A stretch of DNA of 45,561 bases from JBOFSR01 sp051651645 (GCA_051651645.1 JBOFSR010000095.1:1-45561), one strand, 5' to 3'. Shown: positions 33,623 to 42,431, counted from the first letter of the stretch. Numbers and translations are program-made. Notes: generated by a model not told the origin, from the letters alone.

Positions 33623-35017
33623 TCAAGCTTTGTCACTGTCATAAATTTTTATATATAAATTTTTTGCAATTAATAAAAGACTCTCTTTTGTATTTGATTT
33701 TGGATCATCTAAAACGGTTTCGAGGAGCTCGTTTAAAATAAATCCAATTTGTTTTCCCTTTGGAATGCCGATTGTTAATAAATCATTGCCATTAACGGCT
33801 AAATTTTTTAATGACAACGCAATTTCTTCCTTTAAAATGCTTTCAATGCGATACTGAAAATCAATAAGTAAATTTTTTGCAGGCTTGCCTTGCTGACCAA
33901 AGGTGTCCGCATAGCGAAGATCAAATAAATCCTGTAAAACACGAGGATTTTCGTGATATTGTATTCGCATTAAAAAACGGCGGACGGCAGAGTCACTCCA
34001 GTTTTCTTCATAGTGAAACATGTGATTTTTTATCAAATGGCACACATTTTTAATTATTGTATTAGAAAAATGTAATCGCGTGAAGATTTTTTCTGTCATT
34101 TGTGCTGAAATAATTTCGTGATGATAAAAGGTAATTTCTTCAATTTTATTTCCCGCATCGTCAAGGCTAAAGTTCACTTTTTTGGCAAGAGGTTTTCCTA
34201 CATCGTGAAAAAGTGCTGCAAGACGCACCGTAATTTTTTCTTTCGGGGACGCATTACAGCTTAAAAAAAGGTGCGTCAAAACATCAAATTGGTGAAAGCC
34301 TTTTTGCTCTACACCTCTGCAGTTAAAAAGCTCGGGCAAAAAACATTCTAAAAGTCCCGTTTTTTCCATTAAATCTAATGCGTACGAGGGGCAATCGCTT
34401 TGGAGCATTTTTGTAAATTCATCTTGAAAGCGCTCGATAGCAACTTTTTTTGTGACTTCAATTACTTGATTTATGGCGTTAAAAGTTTGCTCTTCAATAA
34501 GAAAATTAAGCTTTGTGGCAAAACGGATGGCTCGAATAGCTCGAAGTCCATCTTCGCTAAATCGATCGAGGGATTTTCCGACTGTTTTAATGATTTTTTT
34601 TTTAATATCAGTCATACCATCAAAAGGATCGAATACAACACCCGTAAAAAGGTTTGCCGCCATCGCATTTATTGTAAAATCTCTGCGGGATAAATCCTCT
34701 TCAATCGACGAAGTATACTGCACAGCATCAGGGTGCCTTCCGTCGGAATAGGTTGACTCAAGGCGATATGTCGTAACTTCAATATGATGATTCATAAAGA
34801 TAACCGTAACGGTGCCATGAGCAATTCCCGTTGGAATGGTACGTTGAAAGATTTTCATCACTTCTTGAGGCGACGCGTTTGTTGCAAGATCCCAATCTTG
34901 AGCTTTTTTTTTCATTACCATGTCACGAACCGCTCCTCCAACGAGAAACGCTTCAAATCCACGCTGAGAAAAAATTTCTGCCATTTTTTTTAATTCACGG
35001 GGAATACTAATTTTCAT
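33623..35017 (-). CDS. cca: CCA-adding enzyme / poly(A) polymerase family with HD domain
   Basis: A 464-residue class II nucleotidyltransferase that adds or repairs the CCA end of tRNA. FLVGGAVRDMVMKKKAQDWDLAT carries the catalytic Asp pair, and RRDFTINAMA and EDGLRAIRAIRFATKL follow. A C-terminal HD domain (RLAALFHDVGKPLAKK ... YHHEIISAQM) adds phosphohydrolase potential. Whether it adds CCA, CC, A or poly(A) cannot be settled by eye, since spirochaetes may split these roles. It follows recA by 23 bases; no Shine-Dalgarno is obvious. Confidence 0.88.
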   Translation of the reverse strand: MKISIPRELKKMAEIFSQRGFEAFLVGGAVRDMVMKKKAQDWDLATNASPQEVMKIFQRTIPTGIAHGTVTVIFMNHHIEVTTYRLESTYSDGRHPDAVQYTSSIEEDLSRRDFTINAMAANLFTGVVFDPFDGMTDIKKKIIKTVGKSLDRFSEDGLRAIRAIRFATKLNFLIEEQTFNAINQVIEVTKKVAIERFQDEFTKMLQSDCPSYALDLMEKTGLLECFLPELFNCRGVEQKGFHQFDVLTHLFLSCNASPKEKITVRLAALFHDVGKPLAKKVNFSLDDAGNKIEEITFYHHEIISAQMTEKIFTRLHFSNTIIKNVCHLIKNHMFHYEENWSDSAVRRFLMRIQYHENPRVLQDLFDLRYADTFGQQGKPAKNLLIDFQYRIESILKEEIALSLKNLAVNGNDLLTIGIPKGKQIGFILNELLETVLDDPKSNTKESLLLIAKNLYIKIYDSDKA

Positions 35018-35040
35018 AAAGCATTAAAAACGAGCGAGTA

Positions 35041-36207
35041 TTAAAAGAGTTGCTCTGGAGTTAGTCCCTCGCTTGCAGGCTGTCCTTTATCTGTAACAGG
35101 AGTTTTGCTTTCTTCCGCTTTTGGAAGGACTTTCTCTTTTTGCTCCGCTTTTGTTTTTGGCTCTTTTTTTTCTACTTTTTGCCCAGGAAATAATTTTGCC
35201 CGTAATGTTTTTTCAATATTTGCAGTAAATTCTGGATTTTGATTTAAAAATGCAATGGCATTTTCTTTTCCTTGTCCAATTTTTTCTGTTTCAGTTGCAT
35301 ACCACGCACCACGCTTGTCAATTAATTCATGTTTAACGGCAGAATCAAGTAAACTTGAAATAGCAGAAATTCCTTTGCCAAAATAAATGTCGATTTCAGC
35401 CTTTCTAAAAGGAGGCGCAACTTTATTTTTAACAATTTTTACACGAACGCGGTTTCCAACAGCATCTTCTTCGCCTTTTGCATCAATTGATTCAATCCGT
35501 CTAATTTCAAGGCGCACTGAGCAATAAAACTTGAGGGCATTTCCGCCAGTTGTTGTTTCAGGATTTCCAAACATAACACCAATTTTCATTCGAATTTGAT
35601 TAATAAAAATCAAAATACACTTTGATTTTCCAATTGTTGCCGTCAGTTTTCGCAGTGCTTGGCTCATAAGGCGTGCTTGAAGTCCCATGTGAGAGTCGCC
35701 CATGTCGCCTTCAATTTCAGCTTGTGGCGTAAGTGCCGCAACAGAGTCTACAACAATTACATCAACTGCTCCCGATCGAACAAGGCTTTCAGCGATTTCA
35801 AGAGCCTGCTCGCCTGTATCAGGCTGAGAAACCCACAAATCATCAATGTTTACGCCAAGATTTTTTGCATAAACGGGATCGAGTGCATGTTCTGCATCGA
35901 TAAAAGCTGCAATTCCACCAAGTTTTTGTGCTTCTGCAATGGCATGCAAGGCAAGCGTTGTTTTTCCAGAACTTTCAGGGCCGTACATTTCAATAATTCG
36001 CCCTCTCGGATAGCCACCAATGCCCAGTGCTTCATCAACTAATACTGAACCAGAAGGAATCACTTCAATTCCTGCAGCATCTGTTCGCGTGCCAAGTTTC
36101 ATTAACGATCCTTGCCCAAATTGTTTTTCAATTTGTAAGCGAGCAACCTCAAGAGCTTTTATCTTTTCTGAAGTATTTTCAGAACCAACCGTATTATCAT
36201 TAATCAT
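35041..36207 (-). CDS. recA: Recombinase RecA
   Basis: A 388-residue RecA for homologous recombination and SOS-type signalling. Walker A GPESSGKTTLALH, EHALDPVYAKNLGV, DSVAALTPQAEIEGDMGDSHMGLQARLMSQALRKL (split around loop L1) and FINQIRMKIGVMFGNPETTTGG (loop L2) are present. The C-terminal tail is long, Lys/Glu-rich and repetitive (about 345-388). ATG 36207 is chosen for AAGGTGG just before it; the frame stays open to 36252 without a site. A -10 TATAAT lies at 36230-36235. I see no LexA-type box. Confidence 0.97.
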   Translation of the reverse strand: MINDNTVGSENTSEKIKALEVARLQIEKQFGQGSLMKLGTRTDAAGIEVIPSGSVLVDEALGIGGYPRGRIIEMYGPESSGKTTLALHAIAEAQKLGGIAAFIDAEHALDPVYAKNLGVNIDDLWVSQPDTGEQALEIAESLVRSGAVDVIVVDSVAALTPQAEIEGDMGDSHMGLQARLMSQALRKLTATIGKSKCILIFINQIRMKIGVMFGNPETTTGGNALKFYCSVRLEIRRIESIDAKGEEDAVGNRVRVKIVKNKVAPPFRKAEIDIYFGKGISAISSLLDSAVKHELIDKRGAWYATETEKIGQGKENAIAFLNQNPEFTANIEKTLRAKLFPGQKVEKKEPKTKAEQKEKVLPKAEESKTPVTDKGQPASEGLTPEQLF

Positions 36208-36300
36208 ATAACCACCTTTTCTCCCATTTATTATATAGAAGAAAATAAGCATTTTTTACTTATTTTTTATTTTTATTTGGAAAAATTATTATAAAGAAGG

Positions 36301-36324
36301 ATTCTCCTTTATTCAAGGGAGAAT
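36301..36324. repeat. Hairpin between recA and purA
   Basis: ATTCTCCTTT (36301-36310) pairs with AAGGGAGAAT (36315-36324), one wobble, around a 4-base loop. It stands between two divergent genes, where no terminator is needed, and has no adjacent T run. It could be a regulator site or a small transcript end. Confidence 0.4.
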
Positions 36325-36381
36325 TAATTATTTTACTGTATTTTTACGGAGAAAGAGAAATTTAAAAGTAAAAATATAACT

Positions 36382-36406
36382 ATGACAAAATACTTTTTTT
36401 TGTCAT
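36382..36406. promoter_or_regulatory. Candidate operator upstream of the purA promoter
   Basis: A perfect 9-base inverted repeat, ATGACAAAA (36382-36390) and TTTTGTCAT (36398-36406), with a 7-base spacer, ends 6 bases before the purA -35. The position suits an activator or a repressor. Confidence 0.4.
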
Positions 36407-36412
36407 TTAATC

Positions 36413-36441
36413 TTGATTTAAATATTTTTTTATGGTATACA
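36413..36441 (+). promoter_or_regulatory. Promoter of purA
   Basis: TTGATT (36413-36418) and TATACA (36436-36441) with a 17-base spacer; leader of about 32 bases. Confidence 0.55.
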
Positions 36442-36479
36442 TTTTTTTAGAAAGAATTTTAGTCATTTGCGAGGGTTTT

Positions 36480-37706
36480 ATGAAAGTCGTAATTATCGGA
36501 GCTCAGTGGGGAGATGAGGGCAAGGGAAAAATCGTTGATTTCCTTGCTGAAAAAGCAGATTTAATCGTGCGTTTTGCAGGTGGAGCAAATGCTGGCCACA
36601 CAATCGTTATTGGACAGGAAAGTTACGCTCTTCATCTTGTTCCTTCAGGGATTTTATACGGTGATAAAATCGTATATCTTGGCTCTGGCATGGTTATCGA
36701 TCCAAAAGCCCTCTTTGAAGAATTAGATATGCTTAAAAATCGTGGAATCAATTGGGAGGGTCGTGTTTTTATTTCTGATCGAGCTCATCTTGTTTTACCA
36801 CGGTACTGCGCAATCGATAAAGAGCGCGATGCTAAGCGAAAAAAACCAATCGGCACAACAGGGCGTGGTATTGGCACAACCTATTCTATGAAAAGTGAGC
36901 GAGATGGAATACGGATTGCTGACCTTGCATGGAGTGAAAAACTTGCAGAATTCGAAAAAGAAGACATTGCTTTTTTAGATCAATATAAAGAAAAACTTTT
37001 ATCGATGAAAATCGATATTACGGCTGAGTTGTGGAAAAATAAGGATAAAAATATTCTTTTTGAAGGAGCTCAAGGCGTACTGCTAGATTTAGATTTAGGA
37101 ACGTATCCCTATGTTTCATCAGGACTTTCTTGTGCTGCAGGAGCTGCTGTAGGTTCAGGATTAGGGCCTCGGGATCTTGATACAATTTTGGGTGTTTTTA
37201 AGGCCTACTCTACTCGAGTTGGAAACGGGCCTATGCCAACTGAGTTTAATGAGCAATCACAAAGTGAGTTGTATCACTATGTGCGGGAAACGGGGAGAGA
37301 ATACGGCGTTACAACTGGGCGTCCTCGTCGTTGTGGGCATTTAGATTTAGTAGCTCTTCGATACGCGTGTCGTTCTAACTCAATGACTAATCTTGTTTTA
37401 ACTCATCTTGATGTTTACGATGAAATTGACTCAATTGAAGCTTGTGTTGGTTATGAAATTGATGGCAAAATTGTTGAAGACTTTCCAACATCCATTGAAG
37501 ATCTTAACAATGCAAAGCCTGTTTTGAAAAAATTTGCAGGCTGGAAGCAATCCCTTAAAAATTGCAAAACATACGATGAACTACCACAAAGTGCAAAAAC
37601 GTACATCCAATTTATAGAAGAATACACGCAAACAAAAATTAGTATTATTTCAGTTGGCTATGAGCGAAAAGAAACGTTCTTTATTAAAAACCCATGGGAG
37701 AATTAA
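36480..37706 (+). CDS. purA: Adenylosuccinate synthetase
   Basis: A 408-residue GTP-dependent enzyme joining IMP and aspartate on the way to AMP. GAQWGDEGKGKIVDFLAE (catalytic Asp and Lys), RFAGGANAGHTIV (catalytic His), GTTGRGIGTTYSMK and TTGRPRRCGHLDLVAL are all present. ATG 36480 has GAGGG just before it; the frame is open back to 36432 but that part overlaps the promoter. Slightly shorter than the usual 420-430 residues but complete. An acyl-CoA synthetase gene follows 3 bases later. Confidence 0.96.
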   Translation: MKVVIIGAQWGDEGKGKIVDFLAEKADLIVRFAGGANAGHTIVIGQESYALHLVPSGILYGDKIVYLGSGMVIDPKALFEELDMLKNRGINWEGRVFISDRAHLVLPRYCAIDKERDAKRKKPIGTTGRGIGTTYSMKSERDGIRIADLAWSEKLAEFEKEDIAFLDQYKEKLLSMKIDITAELWKNKDKNILFEGAQGVLLDLDLGTYPYVSSGLSCAAGAAVGSGLGPRDLDTILGVFKAYSTRVGNGPMPTEFNEQSQSELYHYVRETGREYGVTTGRPRRCGHLDLVALRYACRSNSMTNLVLTHLDVYDEIDSIEACVGYEIDGKIVEDFPTSIEDLNNAKPVLKKFAGWKQSLKNCKTYDELPQSAKTYIQFIEEYTQTKISIISVGYERKETFFIKNPWEN

Positions 37707-37709
37707 ACA

Positions 37710-39404
37710 TTGGAAACTATTCAAGACTTAGGCACTTACACGATTCCTGCACTTTTCTCAAATACAATTAAAAAATTTAGTGATTGCAATGCGCTTGCTT
37801 TTGTAAGTGAAAAGCCTTTCACCTATGCACAGATACAAGAAAAAATTAAAAAAGTGCAGCTTTTTTTGCTTGATCTTGGTATAAAAAAGGACGATAAAGT
37901 TGCTATTTTTAGCACGAGCATGCCAAACTGGGGAATTTCCTATTTTGCAATTACGCTTTTAGGTGCTGTTGCCGTTCCTCTTCTGCCTGATTTTACAGTC
38001 ACTGAAGTTGAGTCAATTTTAACGCATGCAAAGGTAAAAGCACTCTTTGTTGCAGAAAAATTATATGAAAAAGTGCATCGCTTTACAGAATCTGTTATTC
38101 AAACCATTGTAAAAATTGATGATATTTCTCTTGTTCGCGGCACCGTTGTCGCATCAACGCAGCACATTCCTCCCGTCGATATCAAAGAGGAGGATTTAGC
38201 CTCACTTATTTATACATCAGGAACAACGGGACGATCAAAAGGTGTTATGCTTACGCATAAAAACCTTGTATTTACCGCTATTCACTGTCAAGATTTTCAT
38301 CGTGTTAATAAACGTGATAAATGCCTGTCTTTTCTTCCTTTATCTCATGTGTATGAGTTTACTTTGGGTTTTTTGTTGCAAATACTTTGTGGCAGTTGCG
38401 TTTATTATTTAGAGCGCCCTCCCACGGTGTCAACGCTTCTTCCAGCCCTCAAGCAAGTTCGCCCAACACTTATGATGAGCGTTCCTATTATTATGGAAAA
38501 AATCTACAAAAATAAGATTATTCCAACTTTTACTAAAAAAGAAGCTATAAAAAAGCTTTACAATATTCGATTTTTTCAAAAAATTCTTCATAAAATTGCA
38601 GGAAAATCGCTTAAAAAAACTTTTGGCGGAAAGCTTAAATTTTTTGGTATCGGTGGGGCAAAAATTGATCCGACTGTTGAGCAATTTCTCAAAGATGCTG
38701 GCTTTCCCTATTCTATCGGCTACGGTCTTACCGAGACTTCACCGCTCGTTTCAGGCTTTCCCGTTAAAAAAACAATTCCTGGCATTATTGGAGGAACAAT
38801 TACCGACGTTGAGGTTAAAATTCTTAATCCAAACGAGCATGGCATAGGCGAAGTGATCATCAAAGGGCCAAATGTCATGAAAGGTTATTACAACGATGAG
38901 GAGTTGACCAAATCAGTTTTTACGACAAAAGAAGATCCGTGTGGCGAGGGCTGGTTTAAGTCTGGTGATTTAGGTTTTTTGAACAAAAAAAATCAGCTAT
39001 CGCTTAAAGGTAGGCTAAAAAACATGATTCTCGGCTCGAGTGGAGAAAATATTTATCCTGAAGATATCGAGTTTGTCCTTAATCAGCATCCCCTTGTTGC
39101 TGAGTCAATTATTGCAGAAGATGATAACGGGCTTGTTGCGATTGTCTTGCTTGACAAAGAAAAAGCGAGTAAAAATTGGAATATTGTAAATGCTACGGGC
39201 GAAATGATTCAAGATTTTACTGAAACGCTTTTATATAAACAAGAAGAATTAATGGGCGAGCTCAAATTTTTTGTAAATGATCAAGTAAATAAGTTTTCAA
39301 AAATTGGAAGAATTCAGTTTATTGAGGATTTTGAAAAAACAGCAAGCCAAAAAATTAAGCGCTACGTTTACAATTTTCTGCCTAAGAAAAAAGACGATAA
39401 ATAG
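37710..39404 (+). CDS. AMP-dependent long-chain acyl-CoA synthetase
   Basis: A 564-residue ANL-superfamily ligase that activates fatty acids through acyl-AMP. The P-loop is YTSGTTGRSKGVMLTHKN (about 168-185), followed by SFLPLSHVYE, GYGLTETSPLVSG and, in the hinge, GWFKSGDLGFLNKKNQLSLKGRLKNMI. It belongs to the FAA1/FadD-like group common in treponemes, which scavenge host lipids. The TTG start (37710) has GGGAG 9 bases upstream and follows purA by 3 bases, so they share a transcript; a terminator follows. Confidence 0.9.
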   Translation: METIQDLGTYTIPALFSNTIKKFSDCNALAFVSEKPFTYAQIQEKIKKVQLFLLDLGIKKDDKVAIFSTSMPNWGISYFAITLLGAVAVPLLPDFTVTEVESILTHAKVKALFVAEKLYEKVHRFTESVIQTIVKIDDISLVRGTVVASTQHIPPVDIKEEDLASLIYTSGTTGRSKGVMLTHKNLVFTAIHCQDFHRVNKRDKCLSFLPLSHVYEFTLGFLLQILCGSCVYYLERPPTVSTLLPALKQVRPTLMMSVPIIMEKIYKNKIIPTFTKKEAIKKLYNIRFFQKILHKIAGKSLKKTFGGKLKFFGIGGAKIDPTVEQFLKDAGFPYSIGYGLTETSPLVSGFPVKKTIPGIIGGTITDVEVKILNPNEHGIGEVIIKGPNVMKGYYNDEELTKSVFTTKEDPCGEGWFKSGDLGFLNKKNQLSLKGRLKNMILGSSGENIYPEDIEFVLNQHPLVAESIIAEDDNGLVAIVLLDKEKASKNWNIVNATGEMIQDFTETLLYKQEELMGELKFFVNDQVNKFSKIGRIQFIEDFEKTASQKIKRYVYNFLPKKKDDK

Positions 39405-39408
39405 CGGT

Positions 39409-39438
39409 AAGGTAGGTAATTTTCAACTACCTTTTTTT
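39409..39438 (+). terminator. Rho-independent terminator after the acyl-CoA synthetase gene
   Basis: AAGGTAG (39409-39415) pairs with CTACCTT (39427-39433) and a T run follows. Confidence 0.8.
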
Positions 39439-39446
39439 ACTACGCT

Positions 39447-39565
39447 CTAGTCAATTTTGATTAGATACTTTACTGTCGCCCCTTCAATCTCTATCTTATG
39501 GTTACTATCATGGTTACCCCATACTGAATCTATTTTTCTTGACAGCTTATATAAGCTATGCTACT
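39447..39565 (-). pseudogene. Possible C-terminal remnant of an unknown gene
   Basis: The minus strand has an open frame of about 36 codons ending at TAG (39447-39449). Its C-terminal end reads KIEIEGATVKYLIKID, which is protein-like and Lys/Ile/Glu-balanced. There is no start, and the frame is closed upstream by TAG. It overlaps the kdgA promoter, so it may be a chance frame; I do not recognise the family. ATGGTTAC occurs twice on the plus strand (39498-39505, 39510-39517). Confidence 0.2.
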
Positions 39566-39567
39566 AT
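39539..39567 (+). promoter_or_regulatory. Promoter of the kdgA-kdgK operon
   Basis: A consensus TTGACA (39539-39544) and TACTAT (39562-39567) with a 17-base spacer. AAGGAG precedes ATG 39602. Confidence 0.7.
39544..39557. promoter_or_regulatory. Candidate operator inside the kdgA promoter
   Basis: AGCTTATATAAGCT is a perfect 14-base palindrome filling most of the spacer between -35 and -10, the classic site for a repressor. A sugar-acid-responsive regulator (GntR, LacI or IclR type) would fit; none is encoded nearby. Confidence 0.5.
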
Positions 39568-39601
39568 TCTAAACGATATCATTTGAAATTAAGGAGAAAA
39601 A

Positions 39602-40228
39602 ATGCTTGAAAAGTATGTGCAAATAAAAATTATTCCTGTCGCTGTTGTTACCTGCGAAGAAGAAATTCGACATATTGCAGATTTTTGCATGGAGTATCTT
39701 CCCTCATTAGAGCTCACAATGCGAACAGACTATGCATACAAAGCGTTAGAGATTTTAGCAAAAGATTATCCCGCTCTGCCATTTGCTGCTGCAACCATTT
39801 TGAACACGGATCAAGCTGATCGAGCATATAACGCTGGTGCAAAAATTATTATTTCCCCTGGTTTTCAACCTGCCATGCTTGAGCATTGCAAAGCAAAAAA
39901 ATACGACTACATTCCAGGCGTTGCAACTGCAGCTGAAATAGAGCAATGCCTTGCTTATGGACATACCTATCTAAAAATGTTTCCTGCCTCAGTCATCGGT
40001 GGAATTGATTGGCTTAAAGCCGTTGCTCCCGTTTACTCCCATACAGGCGTCAAATTTATGCCTTTAGGCGGAATAAAACCTGAAAACGTAGAAAACTATC
40101 TTTCACAAAGCAATGTTTTTGCCTGCGGAGGAAGCTGGCTTTGCCCGCAAGATCTATTAGCCGCAAAAAAATGGGACGAAATAAAAAAACGATTTCAAGA
40201 GGCTGCAAGACTTATTAAGACCTTATAG
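39602..40228 (+). CDS. kdgA: KHG/KDPG aldolase
   Basis: A 208-residue class I aldolase splitting 2-keto-3-deoxy-6-phosphogluconate into pyruvate and glyceraldehyde-3-phosphate. The acid/base Glu is in SLELTMRT (Glu37), and the Schiff-base Lys is in YLKMFPAS (Lys125). IISPGF, PGVATAAE and FMPLGGI also match. It uses the product of the downstream kinase, so the pair converts KDG to central metabolites. Strong AAGGAGAA site. The operon promoter carries a palindrome. Confidence 0.93.
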   Translation: MLEKYVQIKIIPVAVVTCEEEIRHIADFCMEYLPSLELTMRTDYAYKALEILAKDYPALPFAAATILNTDQADRAYNAGAKIIISPGFQPAMLEHCKAKKYDYIPGVATAAEIEQCLAYGHTYLKMFPASVIGGIDWLKAVAPVYSHTGVKFMPLGGIKPENVENYLSQSNVFACGGSWLCPQDLLAAKKWDEIKKRFQEAARLIKTL

Positions 40229-40257
40229 CATACTTTACAAAACCAATAGAGGAATAC

Positions 40258-41280
40258 ATGAAAAAAATTATTACAATGGGCGAAATTATGGCTCGCCTTT
40301 CACCAAAAGGATTTTTACGATTTAATCAAGCAGACGGATACGATTTAGTGTATGGTGGAGGAGAAGCAAATGTTGCCGTTTCTTTAGCAAATTATGGGCA
40401 TGATGTTGCTTTTTTAACAAAACTTCCCACGCACGAAATAGGAGAAGCCGCCGTACAATTTATCCGCAAAATGGGCGTTGAAACAAAATATATTGCCCGA
40501 GGAGGTGAGAGAGTTGGTATTTACTATATTGAAAATGGCGTTTCTATGCGTGCTTCGAAAGTTGTATATGACCGATCACACTCTTCAATTTCACAAGCCG
40601 ATATCAAGGATTTTGATTTTGATGCAATTTTTAAAGGAAAAGATTGGTTTCATTTTACAGGAATTACGCCAGCTTTAGGGGAAAAGGCAACTCTTTTAAC
40701 AACTGAGGCTGTAAAAAAAGCTAAAGAAAATGGATTGACTGTTTCTGTTGATCTTAATTATCGAAAAAAGTTGTGGACACCCGAGCAAGCACAAAAGGCA
40801 ATGATTCCACTAATGGATTACGTTGATGTTTGCATTGGTAATGAAGAAGATGCGGAAAAAGTTTTAGGATTAAAACCAAAAAACAGTGATATCCACAAAG
40901 GGAGCTTATCACTCGATGGATACAAAGATTTACTTAAGACGCTTGCACAAACATATAATTTTACGCATGCAACTTGCTCACTACGAGAAAGCTTTTCTGC
41001 ATCTAATAATGGCTGGAGTGGATTGGCGTATGATACAAAGGATTTTTTCTCATCAAAGCACTATGATATTCACATTGTCGACCGTGTTGGAGCGGGTGAT
41101 TCATATGCTGCAGGATTTATCCATGGCTTAATCTCACAAAAAGGTGCATCTTATGCTGTTGAATTTGCTGCTGCTGCCTCTGCATTAAAGCACACTATTT
41201 TTGGTGATTTTAATTTAGTTACAGCTGATGAAGTTGAAGCTCTTATGGGTGGTGATGGATCAGGTAGAGTCCAAAGGTAA
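40258..41280 (+). CDS. kdgK: 2-keto-3-deoxygluconate kinase (PfkB family)
   Basis: A 340-residue ribokinase-family sugar kinase. It has MGEIMARLSP at the start, YGGGEANVAVSLANYG (substrate-binding Gly-Gly), SVDLNYRKKLW in mid-protein, and the catalytic DRVGAGDSYAAGFIHGL (about 274-290). The RFNQADGYDLVYGG block is typical of KDG kinases. It follows kdgA by 29 bases with GAGGAA before the ATG. Together they process KDG from uronates or polymers such as pectin. A weak hairpin (CTATCAT/ATGATAG, 41300-41325) follows. Confidence 0.9.
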   Translation: MKKIITMGEIMARLSPKGFLRFNQADGYDLVYGGGEANVAVSLANYGHDVAFLTKLPTHEIGEAAVQFIRKMGVETKYIARGGERVGIYYIENGVSMRASKVVYDRSHSSISQADIKDFDFDAIFKGKDWFHFTGITPALGEKATLLTTEAVKKAKENGLTVSVDLNYRKKLWTPEQAQKAMIPLMDYVDVCIGNEEDAEKVLGLKPKNSDIHKGSLSLDGYKDLLKTLAQTYNFTHATCSLRESFSASNNGWSGLAYDTKDFFSSKHYDIHIVDRVGAGDSYAAGFIHGLISQKGASYAVEFAAAASALKHTIFGDFNLVTADEVEALMGGDGSGRVQR

Positions 41281-41408
41281 TATTTTATTATAGCCAAATC
41301 TATCATCCTATTATTTAAATGATAGAATATAAATAGTGATTTTTTAATTTTATAGTCAGTATCAACATACTATTATAGGTACTAAAATTTAATACTTAGG
41401 AAAATTAT

Positions 41409-41567
41409 ATGAATATCCCTTTTAAAGTTGATCTCAATGAAAAAGTTGTAGTAATTACTGGAGCAGGTGGGGTTCTTTGTTCAGAAATGGCTCATGCTTT
41501 AGCATTATGCGGAGCAAAGGTTGTTATTAAATCCCACAAAACCCCGTCGTTTCTCCGTTATTCTTAA
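41409..41567 (+). pseudogene. Truncated SDR oxidoreductase (uronate-pathway type)
   Basis: An intact start (TTAGGAAA, then ATG 41409) encodes the N-terminus of a short-chain dehydrogenase: NIPFKVDLNEKVVVITGAGG, then VLCSEMAHALALCGAKVVI. This is the complete first strand, the Gly-rich NAD(P) loop and the second strand. Homology stops after residue 40 or so, and 12 unrelated residues lead to a stop at 41565-41567. The first part resembles SDR-type D-mannonate/fructuronate oxidoreductases (KduD/UxuB-like), fitting the kdgA-kdgK operon just upstream. The rest of the gene is gone; the junction lies near 41527. Confidence 0.75.
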
Positions 41568-41610
41568 ATCGATTCTCTTGCTTTATCTGTAAAATAACTA
41601 CCTCATTTAA

Positions 41611-41646
41611 AAATAAAAACGGACTCAAATAGTATTGAATCCGTTT
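41611..41646 (-). terminator. Terminator of the PEBP gene
   Basis: A 12-base stem with one mismatch (AAACGGACTCAA 41617-41628 with TTGAATCCGTTT 41635-41646). On the minus strand it is followed by a T-rich run, 20 bases past the PEBP stop. It may also stop readthrough from the plus strand. Confidence 0.75.
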
Positions 41647-41666
41647 AATTTATCAAAAGTAAATAA

Positions 41667-42335
41667 TTATTTGTAGTTATTTACATCAGTAAAATATTTT
41701 GCTGTTAATTGTCCTTTTGAAAGCACCTTGTCTTTAATCGCAGCTTTCATTTCCTCTACAGAAAAGCCATCTTTTAGTGAAAGCTCTTCACTAAGTGCAA
41801 AAACTTCAATCACATACCGATGATATTCATGACTGCCTTTAAAAACAGGCCCGCCTGTAATTTCTGTAAAACCAAGCTTATCTGGAGGTCCCATCCCTGC
41901 ATAACCTGTATAACCCCATCCGTTCATTCCTTGAACCATTCCCATAGGAGGAACACGAGAGGCATTTTCAGAAAGTTGATCACCTGTAAAATATGCAGTC
42001 CAATGAACAAAAGGGCCAAATCCATGCTCTGCTGCATCTGGGTCATACATGTAAAGAACAAAAGCCTTTGTTTGCTTAGGGTATTTTTTTATGCTTAAAG
42101 GAAAAGACAATTTATTCACTTTCATGATAACTTTCTTGCCATTTGAGTCAACACCAGGATTTTTTTCCTCAATATTTGCTACATCCCCAAACTGCCCATA
42201 CTGTGCTTTAATAACACCTTTTACAATGCCGTCGCTGGCAATAAGTAAAGGCTTATTACCACTTTGAGCAGCCGTTTCATAATTGACAAAAAAGATAAAT
42301 CCACTTAAAAACAGTGCAAATACGATTTTTTTCAT
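41667..42335 (-). CDS. Exported PEBP (YbhB/YbcL) family protein
   Basis: A 222-residue protein with a signal peptide (to about TAAQ, residue 24) and a phosphatidylethanolamine-binding-protein fold. YMYDPDAAEHGFGPFVHWTAYF is the DPD.....HW signature, and GPPDKLGF ... HEYHRYVIEVFAL is the second block (GxPP...HRY). Members bind phosphorylated or small anionic ligands; the bacterial role is unclear. GGAGG precedes ATG 42335. It stands alone beside the decayed SDR gene. Confidence 0.88.
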   Translation of the reverse strand: MKKIVFALFLSGFIFFVNYETAAQSGNKPLLIASDGIVKGVIKAQYGQFGDVANIEEKNPGVDSNGKKVIMKVNKLSFPLSIKKYPKQTKAFVLYMYDPDAAEHGFGPFVHWTAYFTGDQLSENASRVPPMGMVQGMNGWGYTGYAGMGPPDKLGFTEITGGPVFKGSHEYHRYVIEVFALSEELSLKDGFSVEEMKAAIKDKVLSKGQLTAKYFTDVNNYK

Positions 42336-42431
42336 TCATACCTCCAATTTATTACTAATTTTTACATTCTAATAATACTACTATAACAGCGAAAAGTAAA
42401 TTCTTTTTTTTAGAGCATTCAAGTAAATCTA

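Noticed and set aside
39477..39530. Small RNA or tRNA-like gene upstream of kdgA
   Set aside because: Only a short direct repeat (ATGGTTAC twice) is present, with no stable fold.
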